The notes under the pieces are model-generated. The model saw only the letters and a program-made list of their open reading frames with translations. It searched no databases and was not told where the DNA came from. Of a stretch of DNA of 64,000 nucleotides, positions 1 through 9,410 are shown in pieces. Source of the DNA: Acinetobacter sp. S54 (GTDB lineage Bacteria; Pseudomonadota; Gammaproteobacteria; Pseudomonadales; Moraxellaceae); the NCBI RefSeq assembly GCF_016624945.1, contig NZ_JACVUI010000009.1, positions 37,052-101,051 on the forward strand, in the 5' to 3' direction. Position 1 is the first letter of the stretch, and every line of letters begins with the position of its first letter. The position numbers and the translations under genes are program-made.

Positions 1-56
1 TTTTTAGGACTCGATTAAACTAAGATTATTCAAAAATACATCGGATCATTCTAACT

Positions 57-653
57 ATGTCATTGAGCACGACCTATCGAGTGGAAAAAGGGCAGTTGAT
101 TGGTGCCAGACAGATTGCTTCTCCAAATTATAATCAACGCCCTGAATCCGTAGAAATTCAACTGATCGTGGTACATAACATTAGTTTGCCACCATCGCAG
201 TTTGGCGGCGGATATATTGAACAGTTTTTCCAAAATCAATTAGATTGGTCACTTCATCCTTATTTTCAAAGCATTGAGGGCATGCAGGTGTCTGCACATC
301 TCCTGATTTTAAGAACAGGGGAAGTGATTCAGTTTGTCAATTTTTATAATCGGGCATGGCATGCTGGACGTTCTAGTTATCTGGCACAGGTCAAATGTAA
401 TGATTATTCGATAGGCATCGAGCTTGAAGGGAGTGATGATTTACCTTTTGAAGAGGTTCAGTACCAAGCGCTAGTTGAGGTTACCGCCGTATTGCAAGCC
501 AGTTATCCTAAAATTCAGCAGCATATTGCGGGGCATTCAGATATCGCGCGTGGTCGTAAGACTGATCCGGGACCTTTTTTTCAATGGATTTACTTCCGAA
601 AATTATTAAATGAAAAAAATATCCATACCAGACATCATTTCACAACGAAATAA
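57..653 (+). CDS. ampD: 1,6-anhydro-N-acetylmuramyl-L-alanine amidase
   Basis: Cytoplasmic zinc amidase that removes the stem peptide from anhydro-muropeptides during cell-wall recycling; in other Gram-negatives its loss induces AmpC beta-lactamase. The 198-residue protein is an N-acetylmuramoyl-L-alanine amidase type 2 domain over nearly its whole length. Zinc ligands are visible as His40, His160 and Asp170, with catalytic Glu122 and Lys168. All sit at a constant +6 offset from the C. freundii AmpD residues I recall (34, 154, 164, 116, 162). The C-terminal tail is short and basic. The ATG at 57 is the first in frame and no better start is seen. The next gene on the same strand, murJ, starts about 50 bases downstream, so the two may be co-transcribed; both act in peptidoglycan metabolism. 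Confidence 0.93.
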   Translation: MSLSTTYRVEKGQLIGARQIASPNYNQRPESVEIQLIVVHNISLPPSQFGGGYIEQFFQNQLDWSLHPYFQSIEGMQVSAHLLILRTGEVIQFVNFYNRAWHAGRSSYLAQVKCNDYSIGIELEGSDDLPFEEVQYQALVEVTAVLQASYPKIQQHIAGHSDIARGRKTDPGPFFQWIYFRKLLNEKNIHTRHHFTTK

Positions 654-705
654 TTTTTTACTTTCATTACAATATCGGCTTTGTATTTAGCCGTGGGTGG
701 ATGCG

Positions 706-2250
706 ATGGCATTATGGCGATCAACCTTTATTGTCAGTGCAATGACAATGTTGTCCCGTATATTGGGGCTGGTTCGGGACATGGTCTTGCTCAATGTATT
801 TGGTGCAGGTAAAGATTTCGATACCTTTGTGGTTGCCTTTCGTATTCCTAATTTTTTTCGGCGACTCTTTGCTGAAGGCGCGTTTTCACAGGCTTTTATT
901 CCTGTCCTGACAGAATATAAAACAGGCCGAGCTCATGCTGAAGTTCAGATTTTAATTAGCCGTGTATTCGGCTGTTTACTTCTGATCATGAGTTTATTGA
1001 CTTTAGTGGCGATGATCATCGCTCCTGTCATCATTTATGCCTATGCCCCTGGTTTTCATAATGATCCTGAGAAATTTGATCAGGCTGTTGGTATGTTTCG
1101 TCTGACGATTCCTTATTTAATGTTTATGTCGTTGACGGCTTTTGCCAGTAGCATTTTAAATAGCTATGGTTCTTTTGCTTCACCCGCTTTTTCTCCAGTG
1201 TTACTAAATGTCGCGATGATTGCTGGAGCGTGGTGGCTGACTCCCTATATGCAGCAACCGATTATGGCTTTAGGCTGGGCTGTGCTGGGCGCTGGGATTC
1301 TACAGCTTGCCATTCAGATCCCTGAACTATGGCGGAAAAAACTGCTCATTCCACCAAGAATTGATTTTAAACATGAAGGGGTTGAGCGCATCATGAAATT
1401 GATGCTGCCTGCATTATTTGGGGTCTCAGTCACTCAGATCAATTTATTACTCAATACCATCTGGGCTTCATTTATGCAGGATGGTTCCGTGTCATGGTTA
1501 TATAGTGCTGAGCGAATGACCGAGCTTCCTTTGGGTCTCATTGGGGTGGCCATTGGCACAGTGATTTTACCATCACTTTCGACGCGACACGCTGAACAGG
1601 ATCAAGCTAAATTCCGAGGCATGCTGGATTGGGCTGCACGTGTGATTGTTTTGGTTGGATTGCCTGCCAGTATTGCGCTATTTATGTTATCAACACCGAT
1701 TATTCAGGCGCTGTTCCAGCGTGGTGAGTTTGATCTTCGTGATACCCAGATGACGGCCTTGGCATTACAATGCATGAGCGGTGGCGTAATTGCTTTTATG
1801 CTTATCAAGGTCTTTGCTCCAGGATTTTATGCGCAGCAGGATACAAGAACTCCAGTACGTGTGGGATTGATGGCGGTCGCAGCTAACGCTATTTTAAACG
1901 TGGTACTGATTGGCTTTTTTAAACTGATCAATTGGCATGCAGAGCATATGGCATTGGCATTGGCTTCATCTGGCTCAGCGCTAGTGAATGCAGGTTTGCT
2001 CTATTTCTACTTGCATAAACGCAATATTTTTAAATTTGGTGGGCATTGGAAGAAACTCGCAATTCAATATGCAATTGCTAACATTGCCATGATTGCTGCG
2101 TTATGGTTTGGCTTACATTGGTATGATGGTCAATCTTCACAGTGGATGCGAATCATAGAAGTGGCGGCCTTATGTATTTTGGGTGTAGTCGCCTATGCTG
2201 TTACGCTGTTAGCGACAGGATTTAGACCGCGTCATTTACGTCATGATTAA
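706..2250 (+). CDS. murJ: Lipid II flippase MurJ (MviN)
   Basis: Inner-membrane MOP-superfamily flippase that moves lipid II across the cytoplasmic membrane for peptidoglycan synthesis. About 14 hydrophobic segments run through the protein. The N-terminal half carries the MurJ signature around residues 16-60, with the conserved Arg-Asp near residue 25 and the run RIPNFFRRLFAEGAFSQAF. I chose the ATG at 706 (514 aa, starting MALWRSTF) over the in-frame GTG at 697, because MurJ proteins normally begin a few residues before this Trp-Arg-Ser. Neither start has a strong Shine-Dalgarno sequence. It follows ampD, and a strong terminator hairpin lies about 60 bases after its stop. Confidence 0.93.
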   Translation: MALWRSTFIVSAMTMLSRILGLVRDMVLLNVFGAGKDFDTFVVAFRIPNFFRRLFAEGAFSQAFIPVLTEYKTGRAHAEVQILISRVFGCLLLIMSLLTLVAMIIAPVIIYAYAPGFHNDPEKFDQAVGMFRLTIPYLMFMSLTAFASSILNSYGSFASPAFSPVLLNVAMIAGAWWLTPYMQQPIMALGWAVLGAGILQLAIQIPELWRKKLLIPPRIDFKHEGVERIMKLMLPALFGVSVTQINLLLNTIWASFMQDGSVSWLYSAERMTELPLGLIGVAIGTVILPSLSTRHAEQDQAKFRGMLDWAARVIVLVGLPASIALFMLSTPIIQALFQRGEFDLRDTQMTALALQCMSGGVIAFMLIKVFAPGFYAQQDTRTPVRVGLMAVAANAILNVVLIGFFKLINWHAEHMALALASSGSALVNAGLLYFYLHKRNIFKFGGHWKKLAIQYAIANIAMIAALWFGLHWYDGQSSQWMRIIEVAALCILGVVAYAVTLLATGFRPRHLRHD

Positions 2251-2306
2251 TAGATATTCCCTGCATTATCATTGGCATTTTCGCTGTAAATAGATCATCA
2301 CGGTGT

Positions 2307-2348
2307 AAAAAAGCACAGCCTTTAAAAAAAAGGAGCTGTGCTTTTAAA
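2307..2348. terminator. Bidirectional rho-independent terminator (murJ / fklB)
   Basis: An 11-bp inverted repeat, AAAAGCACAGC (2309-2319) and GCTGTGCTTTT (2335-2345), surrounds an A-rich loop. A-runs on the left arm and T-runs on the right arm make it usable from both sides. It sits between the convergent murJ and fklB genes. Confidence 0.8.
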
Positions 2349-2376
2349 TTAAAAATGAATCGATCTTTATCAATTT

Positions 2377-3069
2377 TTAATTAGGCGTCACTTGTAAGAG
2401 TTCAATATCAAAAATTAAAACACTATTAGGGCCAATCGCATCACCTGAACCGACATCGCCATAAGCCAGATTAGCTGGAATAAAGAAGCGGGTTTTACCA
2501 CCTTCCTTCATGGTTTGTACACCTTCTGTCCAGCCAGGAATCACTTGACTAAGTTGGAACTCAACAGGGTGGTTACGTGCAATTGAGCTATCAAATACAG
2601 TGCCGTCTAATAAACGACCTTCATAATTCACTTTAACTTTTGAATTTGCCTTCGGCGATTTACCTGTACCTGCCTGTAAAACTTGATACTGTAGACCTGA
2701 TTTGGTAGTAATTACGCCAGATTTTTTGCCATTCTCAGCTAAAAAAGCTTGTCCGTTTTTCTGATTTTCTTGAGCTAATTTTTGAAACTCGATCAGTTGT
2801 TTCGATTCAACCTGTTTCTTATATTGGCTCAAAGCTTTAGCCATATCCTCATCACTTAAAGAGGATGCCTTACCTGTAGAGCCTTCTTTCAATCCCTGAA
2901 TAAAGGTATCTAAATTTAAATCTTTTAGCGTATCAGCATTGGTACGTCCCATCACATAACCGTAACTATAACCCAATTGATCTTTCTGCGGGCTTTGAGA
3001 AGTGACAGGCGCTGCAAAACTAAGGCCCGTCATGCCAAGTAATACGAGTGTTAAACTGATTTTTTTCAT
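2377..3069 (-). CDS. fklB: FKBP-type peptidyl-prolyl cis-trans isomerase (periplasmic, FklB/Mip-like)
   Basis: Prolyl isomerase and probable folding helper in the periplasm. Residues 1-19 form a signal peptide (MKK, hydrophobic core, SFA cut site before APV). An FKBP N-terminal dimerisation domain with a long charged helix follows (about 25-120), then the FKBP catalytic domain (about 130-228) with the run KVNYEGRLLDGTVFDSS and the conserved GWTEG and LAYGD segments. At 230 aa it has the usual length of Mip/FklB proteins. It lies 50 bases downstream of a second FKBP gene on the same strand; the two look like an old tandem duplication. The gene symbol is by family; fklB and fkpA are used loosely in Acinetobacter. 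Confidence 0.85.
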   Translation of the reverse strand: MKKISLTLVLLGMTGLSFAAPVTSQSPQKDQLGYSYGYVMGRTNADTLKDLNLDTFIQGLKEGSTGKASSLSDEDMAKALSQYKKQVESKQLIEFQKLAQENQKNGQAFLAENGKKSGVITTKSGLQYQVLQAGTGKSPKANSKVKVNYEGRLLDGTVFDSSIARNHPVEFQLSQVIPGWTEGVQTMKEGGKTRFFIPANLAYGDVGSGDAIGPNSVLIFDIELLQVTPN

Positions 3070-3119
3070 TGTGCTTCCTAAAATAAAAGAGGAGAGTATT
3101 AACTCTCCTTCCTCATGAA

Positions 3120-3827
3120 TTATTTAACTTCTAACAGTTCTACATCAAAAATTAAAGTGCTGTTTGGTGGGATCATACCAGGCACACCTTGTTCACCATA
3201 AGCCAATTGTGATGGAATATAGAATGTTGCCTTGCCGCCTTCTTTCAGCAGTTGTAGACCTTCTGTCCAGCCAGGAATCACTTTATTTAATGGGAACTCA
3301 ACCGGTTCACCACGATCGTAAGAGCTATCAAACACTTTACCGTCAGTGAGTTGGCCTTTGTAATGAACTTTTACGACAGAAGTAGCAGTCGGTTGTTTAC
3401 CTGTACCTTCTTTAATAATTTTATACTGTAAGCCTGAAGCAGTGGTTTTAACCCCTTCTTTATGGGCATTTTCAGTTAAAAAGTTAGCATTGGATGATTC
3501 AGTTTTCTTTGCATCTTCCAATTGCTTTTGTTGCATTTGTTGTTGGAACTCTACATATGCAGCTTGAAGTTCTTGTTCAGTATAAGCTGCAGGCTTTTTG
3601 TCATGCCCATCGCGAATACCACTCACAAATGCGTTAACATCAAGTTCTGGGGGAGTTTGGTGGGCAACTTCATAACCCAGTGCATAGCTGATTTTTTTTA
3701 CAGGCGAGGCATTCTTGTCTGCCTTTGAACCAACCTCTGCCACTGGATGTTGAGATGCATAGTAAACGGGAATAAGTGCAGCACCGCCTAAAATTACAGC
3801 GACAGCAATGGGTAAGGCTTTACTCAT
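3120..3827 (-). CDS. fkpA: FKBP-type peptidyl-prolyl cis-trans isomerase (FkpA, K-locus flank)
   Basis: Second FKBP prolyl isomerase. Residues 5-24 form a hydrophobic segment (PIAVAVILGGAALIPVYY) without a clear signal-peptidase I site, so it may stay as a membrane anchor rather than being cut. The FKBP N-terminal domain spans about 40-125 and the catalytic domain about 130-233, with HYKGQLTDGKVFDSSYDRGE, GWTEGL and LAYGE. In Acinetobacter fkpA is the usual left border of the capsule locus, next to wzc, as here. The gene is transcribed leftward and a terminator for the wzc operon lies between it and wzc, so it is probably expressed on its own, with fklB downstream. Confidence 0.88.
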   Translation of the reverse strand: MSKALPIAVAVILGGAALIPVYYASQHPVAEVGSKADKNASPVKKISYALGYEVAHQTPPELDVNAFVSGIRDGHDKKPAAYTEQELQAAYVEFQQQMQQKQLEDAKKTESSNANFLTENAHKEGVKTTASGLQYKIIKEGTGKQPTATSVVKVHYKGQLTDGKVFDSSYDRGEPVEFPLNKVIPGWTEGLQLLKEGGKATFYIPSQLAYGEQGVPGMIPPNSTLIFDVELLEVK

Positions 3828-3965
3828 GAGTGTTCCAGAAATGTTGTTTATTTAACCAAATATCAATCGCCTGCAATCTTAGCATGGCTATCTTAAGCAT
3901 AGACTGTTTAATAAAAAAAATAACAGGATTTTTATCTATTTTCACATCAATCTTTAATTCGCTCG

Positions 3966-3994
3966 TAAAAAAGTCGAACCTAATGGTTCGACTT
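3966..3994 (-). terminator. Terminator of the wza-wzb-wzc operon
   Basis: A perfect 10-bp stem, AAGTCGAACC (3971-3980) and GGTTCGACTT (3985-3994), has a TAAT loop. Read leftward the stem is followed by a run of T (3967-3972 as A on the plus strand), so it fits rho-independent termination of wzc transcripts. Confidence 0.85.
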
Positions 3995-4023
3995 CATAAT
4001 AAAGATTGCAACTGTGCGATTAA

Positions 4024-6225
4024 TTAATCATCTTTTGCAGCTTTATAGGCATAAGCATAGTTATACCCATAACTGCCGCTCGCAGAACGCTGAATATCAT
4101 TGAGAATAAAGCCATTCACTTTTACGCCAGCTTGTTCGAAACGATTGAGGGCTAATTCAAGCTCTTTCATTTGAGTTTTGGCATGACGAGCAACAATCAA
4201 ATTTACACCTGTATATTGCGAAATAATAATACCATCTGTAACCGCAAGAACGGGTGGGGTATCCAAAATAATATGATCATATTGCTGAGAAAGCTCTTGC
4301 AATAAAGTCTGGAACTTTTGAGAACTTAATAACTCAGATGGATTCGATGGGCTTTTACCGCGACTCATAAAGTTTAAATTTGCCACTTCAGTTGAATGAA
4401 TCACTTGTGCTGATGAAGCCTGATCCGTTAATAATTCAGTAAGACCTGGCTGAGTTCCCATATTGAAATATTTATGTAAATAGCCACGACGTAAATCAGC
4501 ATCAATCAACAATACACGTTTATCGCCTTGCGCAAAAATAGTGGCCAAGTTGGTGGAAATAAAAGATTTACCAACTTCTGGCGCAGGGCCACTGATCATA
4601 ATGATATTATTTTTGGCACCTGAAAGAGCGAAATGAATCGCAGTACGAATACTACGTAAACTTTCAATAGCAATATCATCACTATGTTTTACAGCCAAGA
4701 TAGGAATATTCTTTTTCTTCTTCAATACGGCCAAACGATTTTCCTGAATAGGAGAACGGGGTACAGTGGCATATACTGGAAGTTCCAGTTCATTTTCAAT
4801 TTGAGAAGAATCTTTAATTCCTGTACGCAACATATTACGGGCTAAAGCAACTAATACTCCGATAAAACCACCCATAAAAATAGATAGGATAAGCACGATT
4901 AACTTCCGTGGTTTAATCGGTTTAACTGGTTCTATAGCGGTATCGACAATACGAACATTACCAATTTCACCAGCCTTTGCAATATTTAAAGTTTGATAGG
5001 TGTTCAAAAGGCTTGTATAAAGTTGTTGCTTAACTTCAACATCTCGATAATATTGCAAATACTGACGTTGAACATCTGGCAGCCGTTTCAATGTACCATT
5101 TAGTTCATTAATTTTCTTAGTCACAGCTCCAAGTTGCGCATTTATTTCCTGCATCATTGGGTGTTGTTCAGTATATTTGGCTGCAAGTTCTGCTTGCTTT
5201 TGCTGGAGCTCAAGTTTTTGAGTTTCAAGCTGAATACTCTGGGTGAGATAAAGCTCAGATTCTTTAGTCACATCCACCGTATTATAACGTTGTCTAAAGA
5301 CGTTAAATTGACGCTCAGCTTGGTCTAACTCCTGTTTTAATTCAGGAAGTTGTTTATCTAGAAACTTAAGTGTTTGCTCTTTTTCAGCGGTGCCACGTTC
5401 AATATTTTGCTGTTTATAGGTCTGTAAGATCACATTGAGAACTTGGGTGATATGCAGTTTATCTGTACCTTGATAATTTAAACCAATGACCCCTGTCATT
5501 TTTCCCTTTTCAACTGCTGCATAATTATCAAGTAAACCATTTACTGCTGTGGTAATTGCCTGTTTGGTTAAAATATAAGGCTCGTTGATTTTATCTTTGG
5601 CATCAATTTTAATTTTCCAGAGGCCATCAACTGAAGAAATGGTATTGAGCTGATTGAGTTTACCTTTTGCAACTACTTCATCAGTTTCTAAATCTGTTAA
5701 AGAAAAAGAAGAATCTTTAAACTCTAAAAGCAACGATTTGTCCAAATAGCTTTGAGGAACATCAAATTGCTGAATATTAAAACCAATGAGTTGATCTTTA
5801 ACAATGACACCCTGGCGAGAATACTGGGTTTCAAATTCGCTTGGAGTAATTAAGCGTTTAAACAAAGAGTTATTTTTAGGTTGAATTTGAATATCAAGAT
5901 TTAAGTCTTGTATCGTTGTTCCTAACACTAACCGAGATTTCAAAATTTCAATTTCTGCTTGGGCAACTTGTTGCCCACCAAGTCCAGAAGACCCCATAAT
6001 ATTTGAGAGTTCCTGACCTAATAGCGCAGCCGATGCTCCCTTTTGTGTTTCCACTTGAACCAGCGCGTCTACTGAATAAGTATTTGGCGTTACACGTAAA
6101 TAAAGTAAAGCGCAAATTAAACTTAAAATAATGTAAAGCGCAATAATTTTCCATTGTGCAATTAAAGAGAAAAATAGCTCTTTTAAATCAATGGTATCTT
6201 CAGTTTTTGTTGGATTTTGACTCAT
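4024..6225 (-). CDS. wzc: Capsule tyrosine autokinase / polysaccharide co-polymerase Wzc
   Basis: Inner-membrane BY-kinase that controls capsule chain length and export together with Wza and Wzb. In order: a cytoplasmic N-terminus, TM1 (about 32-50), a long periplasmic Wzz-type region with coiled coil (about 275-370), TM2 (about 443-463), and a cytoplasmic kinase domain. The kinase shows Walker A (GPAPEVGKSF), Walker A-prime (VLLIDADLR) and Walker B (HIILDTPP). The last 20 residues hold a cluster of five tyrosines (YGYNYAYAY), the expected autophosphorylation sites. Its 733 aa is the usual length. It is the last gene of the leftward wza-wzb-wzc operon, 20 bases after wzb. Confidence 0.95.
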   Translation of the reverse strand: MSQNPTKTEDTIDLKELFFSLIAQWKIIALYIILSLICALLYLRVTPNTYSVDALVQVETQKGASAALLGQELSNIMGSSGLGGQQVAQAEIEILKSRLVLGTTIQDLNLDIQIQPKNNSLFKRLITPSEFETQYSRQGVIVKDQLIGFNIQQFDVPQSYLDKSLLLEFKDSSFSLTDLETDEVVAKGKLNQLNTISSVDGLWKIKIDAKDKINEPYILTKQAITTAVNGLLDNYAAVEKGKMTGVIGLNYQGTDKLHITQVLNVILQTYKQQNIERGTAEKEQTLKFLDKQLPELKQELDQAERQFNVFRQRYNTVDVTKESELYLTQSIQLETQKLELQQKQAELAAKYTEQHPMMQEINAQLGAVTKKINELNGTLKRLPDVQRQYLQYYRDVEVKQQLYTSLLNTYQTLNIAKAGEIGNVRIVDTAIEPVKPIKPRKLIVLILSIFMGGFIGVLVALARNMLRTGIKDSSQIENELELPVYATVPRSPIQENRLAVLKKKKNIPILAVKHSDDIAIESLRSIRTAIHFALSGAKNNIIMISGPAPEVGKSFISTNLATIFAQGDKRVLLIDADLRRGYLHKYFNMGTQPGLTELLTDQASSAQVIHSTEVANLNFMSRGKSPSNPSELLSSQKFQTLLQELSQQYDHIILDTPPVLAVTDGIIISQYTGVNLIVARHAKTQMKELELALNRFEQAGVKVNGFILNDIQRSASGSYGYNYAYAYKAAKDD

Positions 6226-6245
6226 GGGTATGCAACTACTTAAAA

Positions 6246-6674
6246 TTAAATATGTGATTTCCAGTCAGACACGTAAGCCTGAATATTACGGCAGGTTTCA
6301 TCAAAGAATGCCTGATCATGTTGATATGGATCAGGCACATTTTTATGTTGCCAATGTCCGAGTCGAAACACTTTCCCTTTTGCAAAAGGCCAAGTTTGTT
6401 CTAAATGCTTTTGTTGATTTAAGCTCATGACTAAAATCAAATCTGCTTTTTTTATTAAATCACTATTGAGTTTACGTGCTATATGTGGACGCATATCAAT
6501 CTGTAACGAGTCCATACATAGTAGAGCTTTTTCATCAGCCTCTTCACCCACCAGACCAGAAATACCTGCTGACTCAATATTTAAATGTGGATATTGATGT
6601 TTTAAAAAATATTCTGCCATTGGGCTACGACAAATATTTCCTACACAAACCACTAAAATATTTTGTATCTGCAT
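6246..6674 (-). CDS. wzb: Low-molecular-weight protein tyrosine phosphatase Wzb
   Basis: Cytoplasmic phosphatase that dephosphorylates Wzc, so capsule assembly can cycle. The LMW-PTP active-site loop CVGNICRS lies at residues 10-17 (nucleophile Cys10, Arg16), and the catalytic acid is Asp115 in the DPY motif. At 142 aa it is full length. Its start codon overlaps the end of wza by one base, so the two are translationally coupled, and wzc follows by 20 bases. Confidence 0.95.
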   Translation of the reverse strand: MQIQNILVVCVGNICRSPMAEYFLKHQYPHLNIESAGISGLVGEEADEKALLCMDSLQIDMRPHIARKLNSDLIKKADLILVMSLNQQKHLEQTWPFAKGKVFRLGHWQHKNVPDPYQHDQAFFDETCRNIQAYVSDWKSHI

Positions 6675-7777
6675 TACTGCCCCAATCTATCGGTGGTATA
6701 AATCAGATTTGAGAATGGAATAATCTGGTTAACGATACGTTGCCAACGAGTCAAGCCAGTCGCATCAATATAGACAATATCATTCTTTTTCATTTGAAAC
6801 TGATTGGCTAGACCAAAGTCACCCAAGCTCAGTAAGTTTAAATGATAAAGTTGTGTTTGATGGGTCTTGATGTTACTTCTAAGTACGTAAATACGACTTG
6901 CACTTGCGGATGTTGGATTGATACCTAAACTCTCACCTAAAACATCACTTAAGTTCATACCTTGATTACGCATTTCCAAGGCCTGGTTTTTGCCAGCTTC
7001 GCCCATCACGTAGATTTTCTGGTTTTCACGTGAATTTACATAAAGAGTATCGTTGGGCTGTATGAGCAGTTTATGCAGTGAATAACCCTGTTTTTCCAGC
7101 GCAATACTATTTAAATCATAGGTCGTGCCATTACGAATCAATTGGATAGAGGTGTCATCTCCTTTATCGGTCACGCCACCCGCTAAACCAAGGGCGGTAT
7201 ATACACTGACAGGTTGATCACTTAGAAAAAACTGCCCGCCTTTAGTCACACTTCCCTGAACAGAATAACGTTTACCTTCATAAGATAATACTCGCACCAC
7301 CACATCAGGATTTTTTAAGTACTGCCCTAAACGGTTACGCAATTCTCTATTGATTTGAGCGAGCGTTTTTCCAGACGCTTTGTAGCGTCCTACTAAAGGA
7401 AACTGGATATAGCCTTCCTGATCGATTGGATAGCCATAGGCCTGTACAGATTGATCATTTGAAATGGAAGTCGTCGGTGGTGCAATCTCAGGATAATTCC
7501 ACAACTGAATGGATAACACATCGCCGGCACTGAGTGTATAAATAGAACTGTGTCGTTTAAAAAGAGACGTTAAACTGCCAGCAGGTAAAGCATTTGCTGT
7601 TGATTGTATTATTGGCAAATTATTAGCAGTGATCTTAATGACATCAACGGATGTGCCGAGATCGGTTTGAAAAGAGCCTTCTTCGGGCACGTCATAAGTT
7701 TGAAAACCGGAGGTTACAGCACAACCTGTACCATTTATACATAAGGCAAGAATTAAAATATTTTGGTAATGCTTCAC
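6674..7777 (-). CDS. wza: Capsule outer-membrane export lipoprotein Wza
   Basis: Outer-membrane polysaccharide export channel. The N-terminus is a lipoprotein signal ending at Cys19 (sequence NGTGC); the -3 residue is Gly rather than the usual Leu, so the lipobox is weak, though the position fits. A Poly_export domain follows (about 85-175), with the GDVLSIQLWNYPE segment, then SLBB-type ligand-binding repeats (about 180-330). The C-terminal 30 residues (TRWQRIVNQIIPFSNLIY) are the amphipathic helix that crosses the outer membrane. First gene of the leftward export operon, divergent from gna. Confidence 0.94.
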   Translation of the reverse strand: MKHYQNILILALCINGTGCAVTSGFQTYDVPEEGSFQTDLGTSVDVIKITANNLPIIQSTANALPAGSLTSLFKRHSSIYTLSAGDVLSIQLWNYPEIAPPTTSISNDQSVQAYGYPIDQEGYIQFPLVGRYKASGKTLAQINRELRNRLGQYLKNPDVVVRVLSYEGKRYSVQGSVTKGGQFFLSDQPVSVYTALGLAGGVTDKGDDTSIQLIRNGTTYDLNSIALEKQGYSLHKLLIQPNDTLYVNSRENQKIYVMGEAGKNQALEMRNQGMNLSDVLGESLGINPTSASASRIYVLRSNIKTHQTQLYHLNLLSLGDFGLANQFQMKKNDIVYIDATGLTRWQRIVNQIIPFSNLIYTTDRLGQ

Positions 7778-8088
7778 ACGAGACCCTGTATTTGTTTAGT
7801 TTAGCGCTAACTCAGCTAACTTTAAGTCATTTTAATAAAATAGCGCAATCTTACAGCAAAAGAAATCGAAAAGCATGTAAAAATCACCGTCTTTCACTTG
7901 CGTTTAGTAGCTTAAGCATTAAGGTATCGTAAAGATATGTAGGTGTTCATTTACAGAACCAAAATGGAAAAAATAAAATAGATTTTTCTGGTATAGTACG
8001 CAACGGTTTATATTGGTATTGCTTTAAGCCTTTTGCTATATAAACTGAAAAAAACATTTTTATAGAAAATCAGCTGAAGGCGAATGTT
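7778..8088. promoter_or_regulatory. Divergent K-locus promoter region (wza / gna)
   Basis: A 311-base noncoding region separates the leftward export operon from the rightward capsule synthesis operon, so both main K-locus promoters should be here. For the rightward side an extended -10, TG-G-TATAGT, sits at 7989-7997 with no good -35, about 90 bases before gna. Towards wza there is a 10-bp palindrome TTAGCGCTAA (7801-7810), and the repeated word GCTAACT at 7806-7812 and 7815-7821. No JUMPstart element was recognised. The promoter call is from sequence likeness only. Confidence 0.45.
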
Positions 8089-9366
8089 ATGTTTCAAATT
8101 GCTGACATTAAAATTGCAATCGTTGGCTTAGGGTATGTAGGATTGCCTTTAGCTGTTGAATTCGCTAAAAATGTGTCTGTAGTCGGTTTCGATATTTCTG
8201 AGAAAAGAATTGATGAGTTGAGGCAAGGGTTAGATCAGACCTTGGAGCTTTCAGCAAGTGAATTGTCTCAAGCTAAAAAGCTTCAGTTTAGTTCAAATAC
8301 AAGTGCATTGACGGACTGTAACTTTTTTATTGTCACTGTTCCGACCCCAATTGATGATTTTAAACAGCCCGATTTAACGCCTTTAATTAAGTCTTCTGAA
8401 ACGATTGGCCTAACCTTAAAAAAAGGTGATATTGTGGTTTATGAATCCACAGTTTATCCAGGAGCAACGGAAGAGGTTTGTATCCCTGTTTTAGAAAAAA
8501 TCTCAGGTTTAAAATTTAATCAGGATTTTTTTGTGGGTTATAGTCCTGAGCGAATTAATCCGGGCGATAAGCAACGACGTGTGACCAATATATTGAAAAT
8601 TACGTCGGGATCAACGCCTGAAGTTGCCGAATATATTGACCAGGTTTATAAATTGATTATTGAAGCTGGGACTTATAAAGCACCAAGTATTAAAGTTGCT
8701 GAGGCTGCTAAAGTGATTGAAAACACTCAGCGCGATGTCAATATTGCTTTAATTAATGAGTTGGCTCTTATTTTTAATAAATTAGACATTGATACAGAAG
8801 AAGTACTTAATGCGGCTGGAACCAAATGGAACTTCTTACCATTTCGCCCAGGTTTAGTTGGTGGTCACTGTATCGGTGTAGATCCTTATTATTTAACCCA
8901 TAAGGCCCAGTCTATTGGACTTCATCCTGAAATTATACTCGCAGCCCGTCGTTTAAATGATCGTATGGGTGAGTATGTGGCGACTCAGCTTATTAAAGAA
9001 ATGGTCAAACAACGTATACAAGTTGTGGGTTCAAAAATTCTAATCATGGGCCTTAGTTTTAAAGAAAATTGCCCTGATATTCGCAATACAAAAATTGTAG
9101 ATATGGTTAAAGCTTTAAAAGAATACGATCTGGATTTAGATATTTATGACCCATGGGTCGATGATACAGAAGTCCAACATGAATATGGTCTAGCACCGAT
9201 TAAAGAATTACAACAGGGTCTGTATGATGCCATCGTGATTGCAGTAGCGCATGATCAATTTAAAAAAATGACTGTTGATGAGTTCCATGCTTTAGGTAAA
9301 GAAAAGCATGTACTTTATGATTTGAAATATGTTTTGGGTAAAGCAGAGACTAATATTAGACTTTGA
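8089..9366 (+). CDS. gna: UDP-N-acetylhexosamine 6-dehydrogenase (Gna)
   Basis: NAD-dependent UDP-sugar dehydrogenase that oxidises C6 of a UDP-N-acetylhexosamine to the uronic acid, in the WbpA/WbpO/TviB branch of the UDP-Glc/GDP-Man dehydrogenase family. The Rossmann motif [10 protein letters not shown] lies at 14-23, and the catalytic cysteine is Cys261 in [13 protein letters not shown]. Lys/Asn residues of the central helix ([19 protein letters not shown]) fit the N-acetylated-substrate branch. First gene of the rightward capsule operon, a conserved position in Acinetobacter K loci that carry nonulosonic acid genes. Whether the product enters this capsule cannot be told from sequence. Confidence 0.88.
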   Translation: MFQIADIKIAIVGLGYVGLPLAVEFAKNVSVVGFDISEKRIDELRQGLDQTLELSASELSQAKKLQFSSNTSALTDCNFFIVTVPTPIDDFKQPDLTPLIKSSETIGLTLKKGDIVVYESTVYPGATEEVCIPVLEKISGLKFNQDFFVGYSPERINPGDKQRRVTNILKITSGSTPEVAEYIDQVYKLIIEAGTYKAPSIKVAEAAKVIENTQRDVNIALINELALIFNKLDIDTEEVLNAAGTKWNFLPFRPGLVGGHCIGVDPYYLTHKAQSIGLHPEIILAARRLNDRMGEYVATQLIKEMVKQRIQVVGSKILIMGLSFKENCPDIRNTKIVDMVKALKEYDLDLDIYDPWVDDTEVQHEYGLAPIKELQQGLYDAIVIAVAHDQFKKMTVDEFHALGKEKHVLYDLKYVLGKAETNIRL

Positions 9367-9410
9367 TTTTATTAAAATTACGAATTTAATTTGTTTAAAA
9401 AGAGGAAGAG

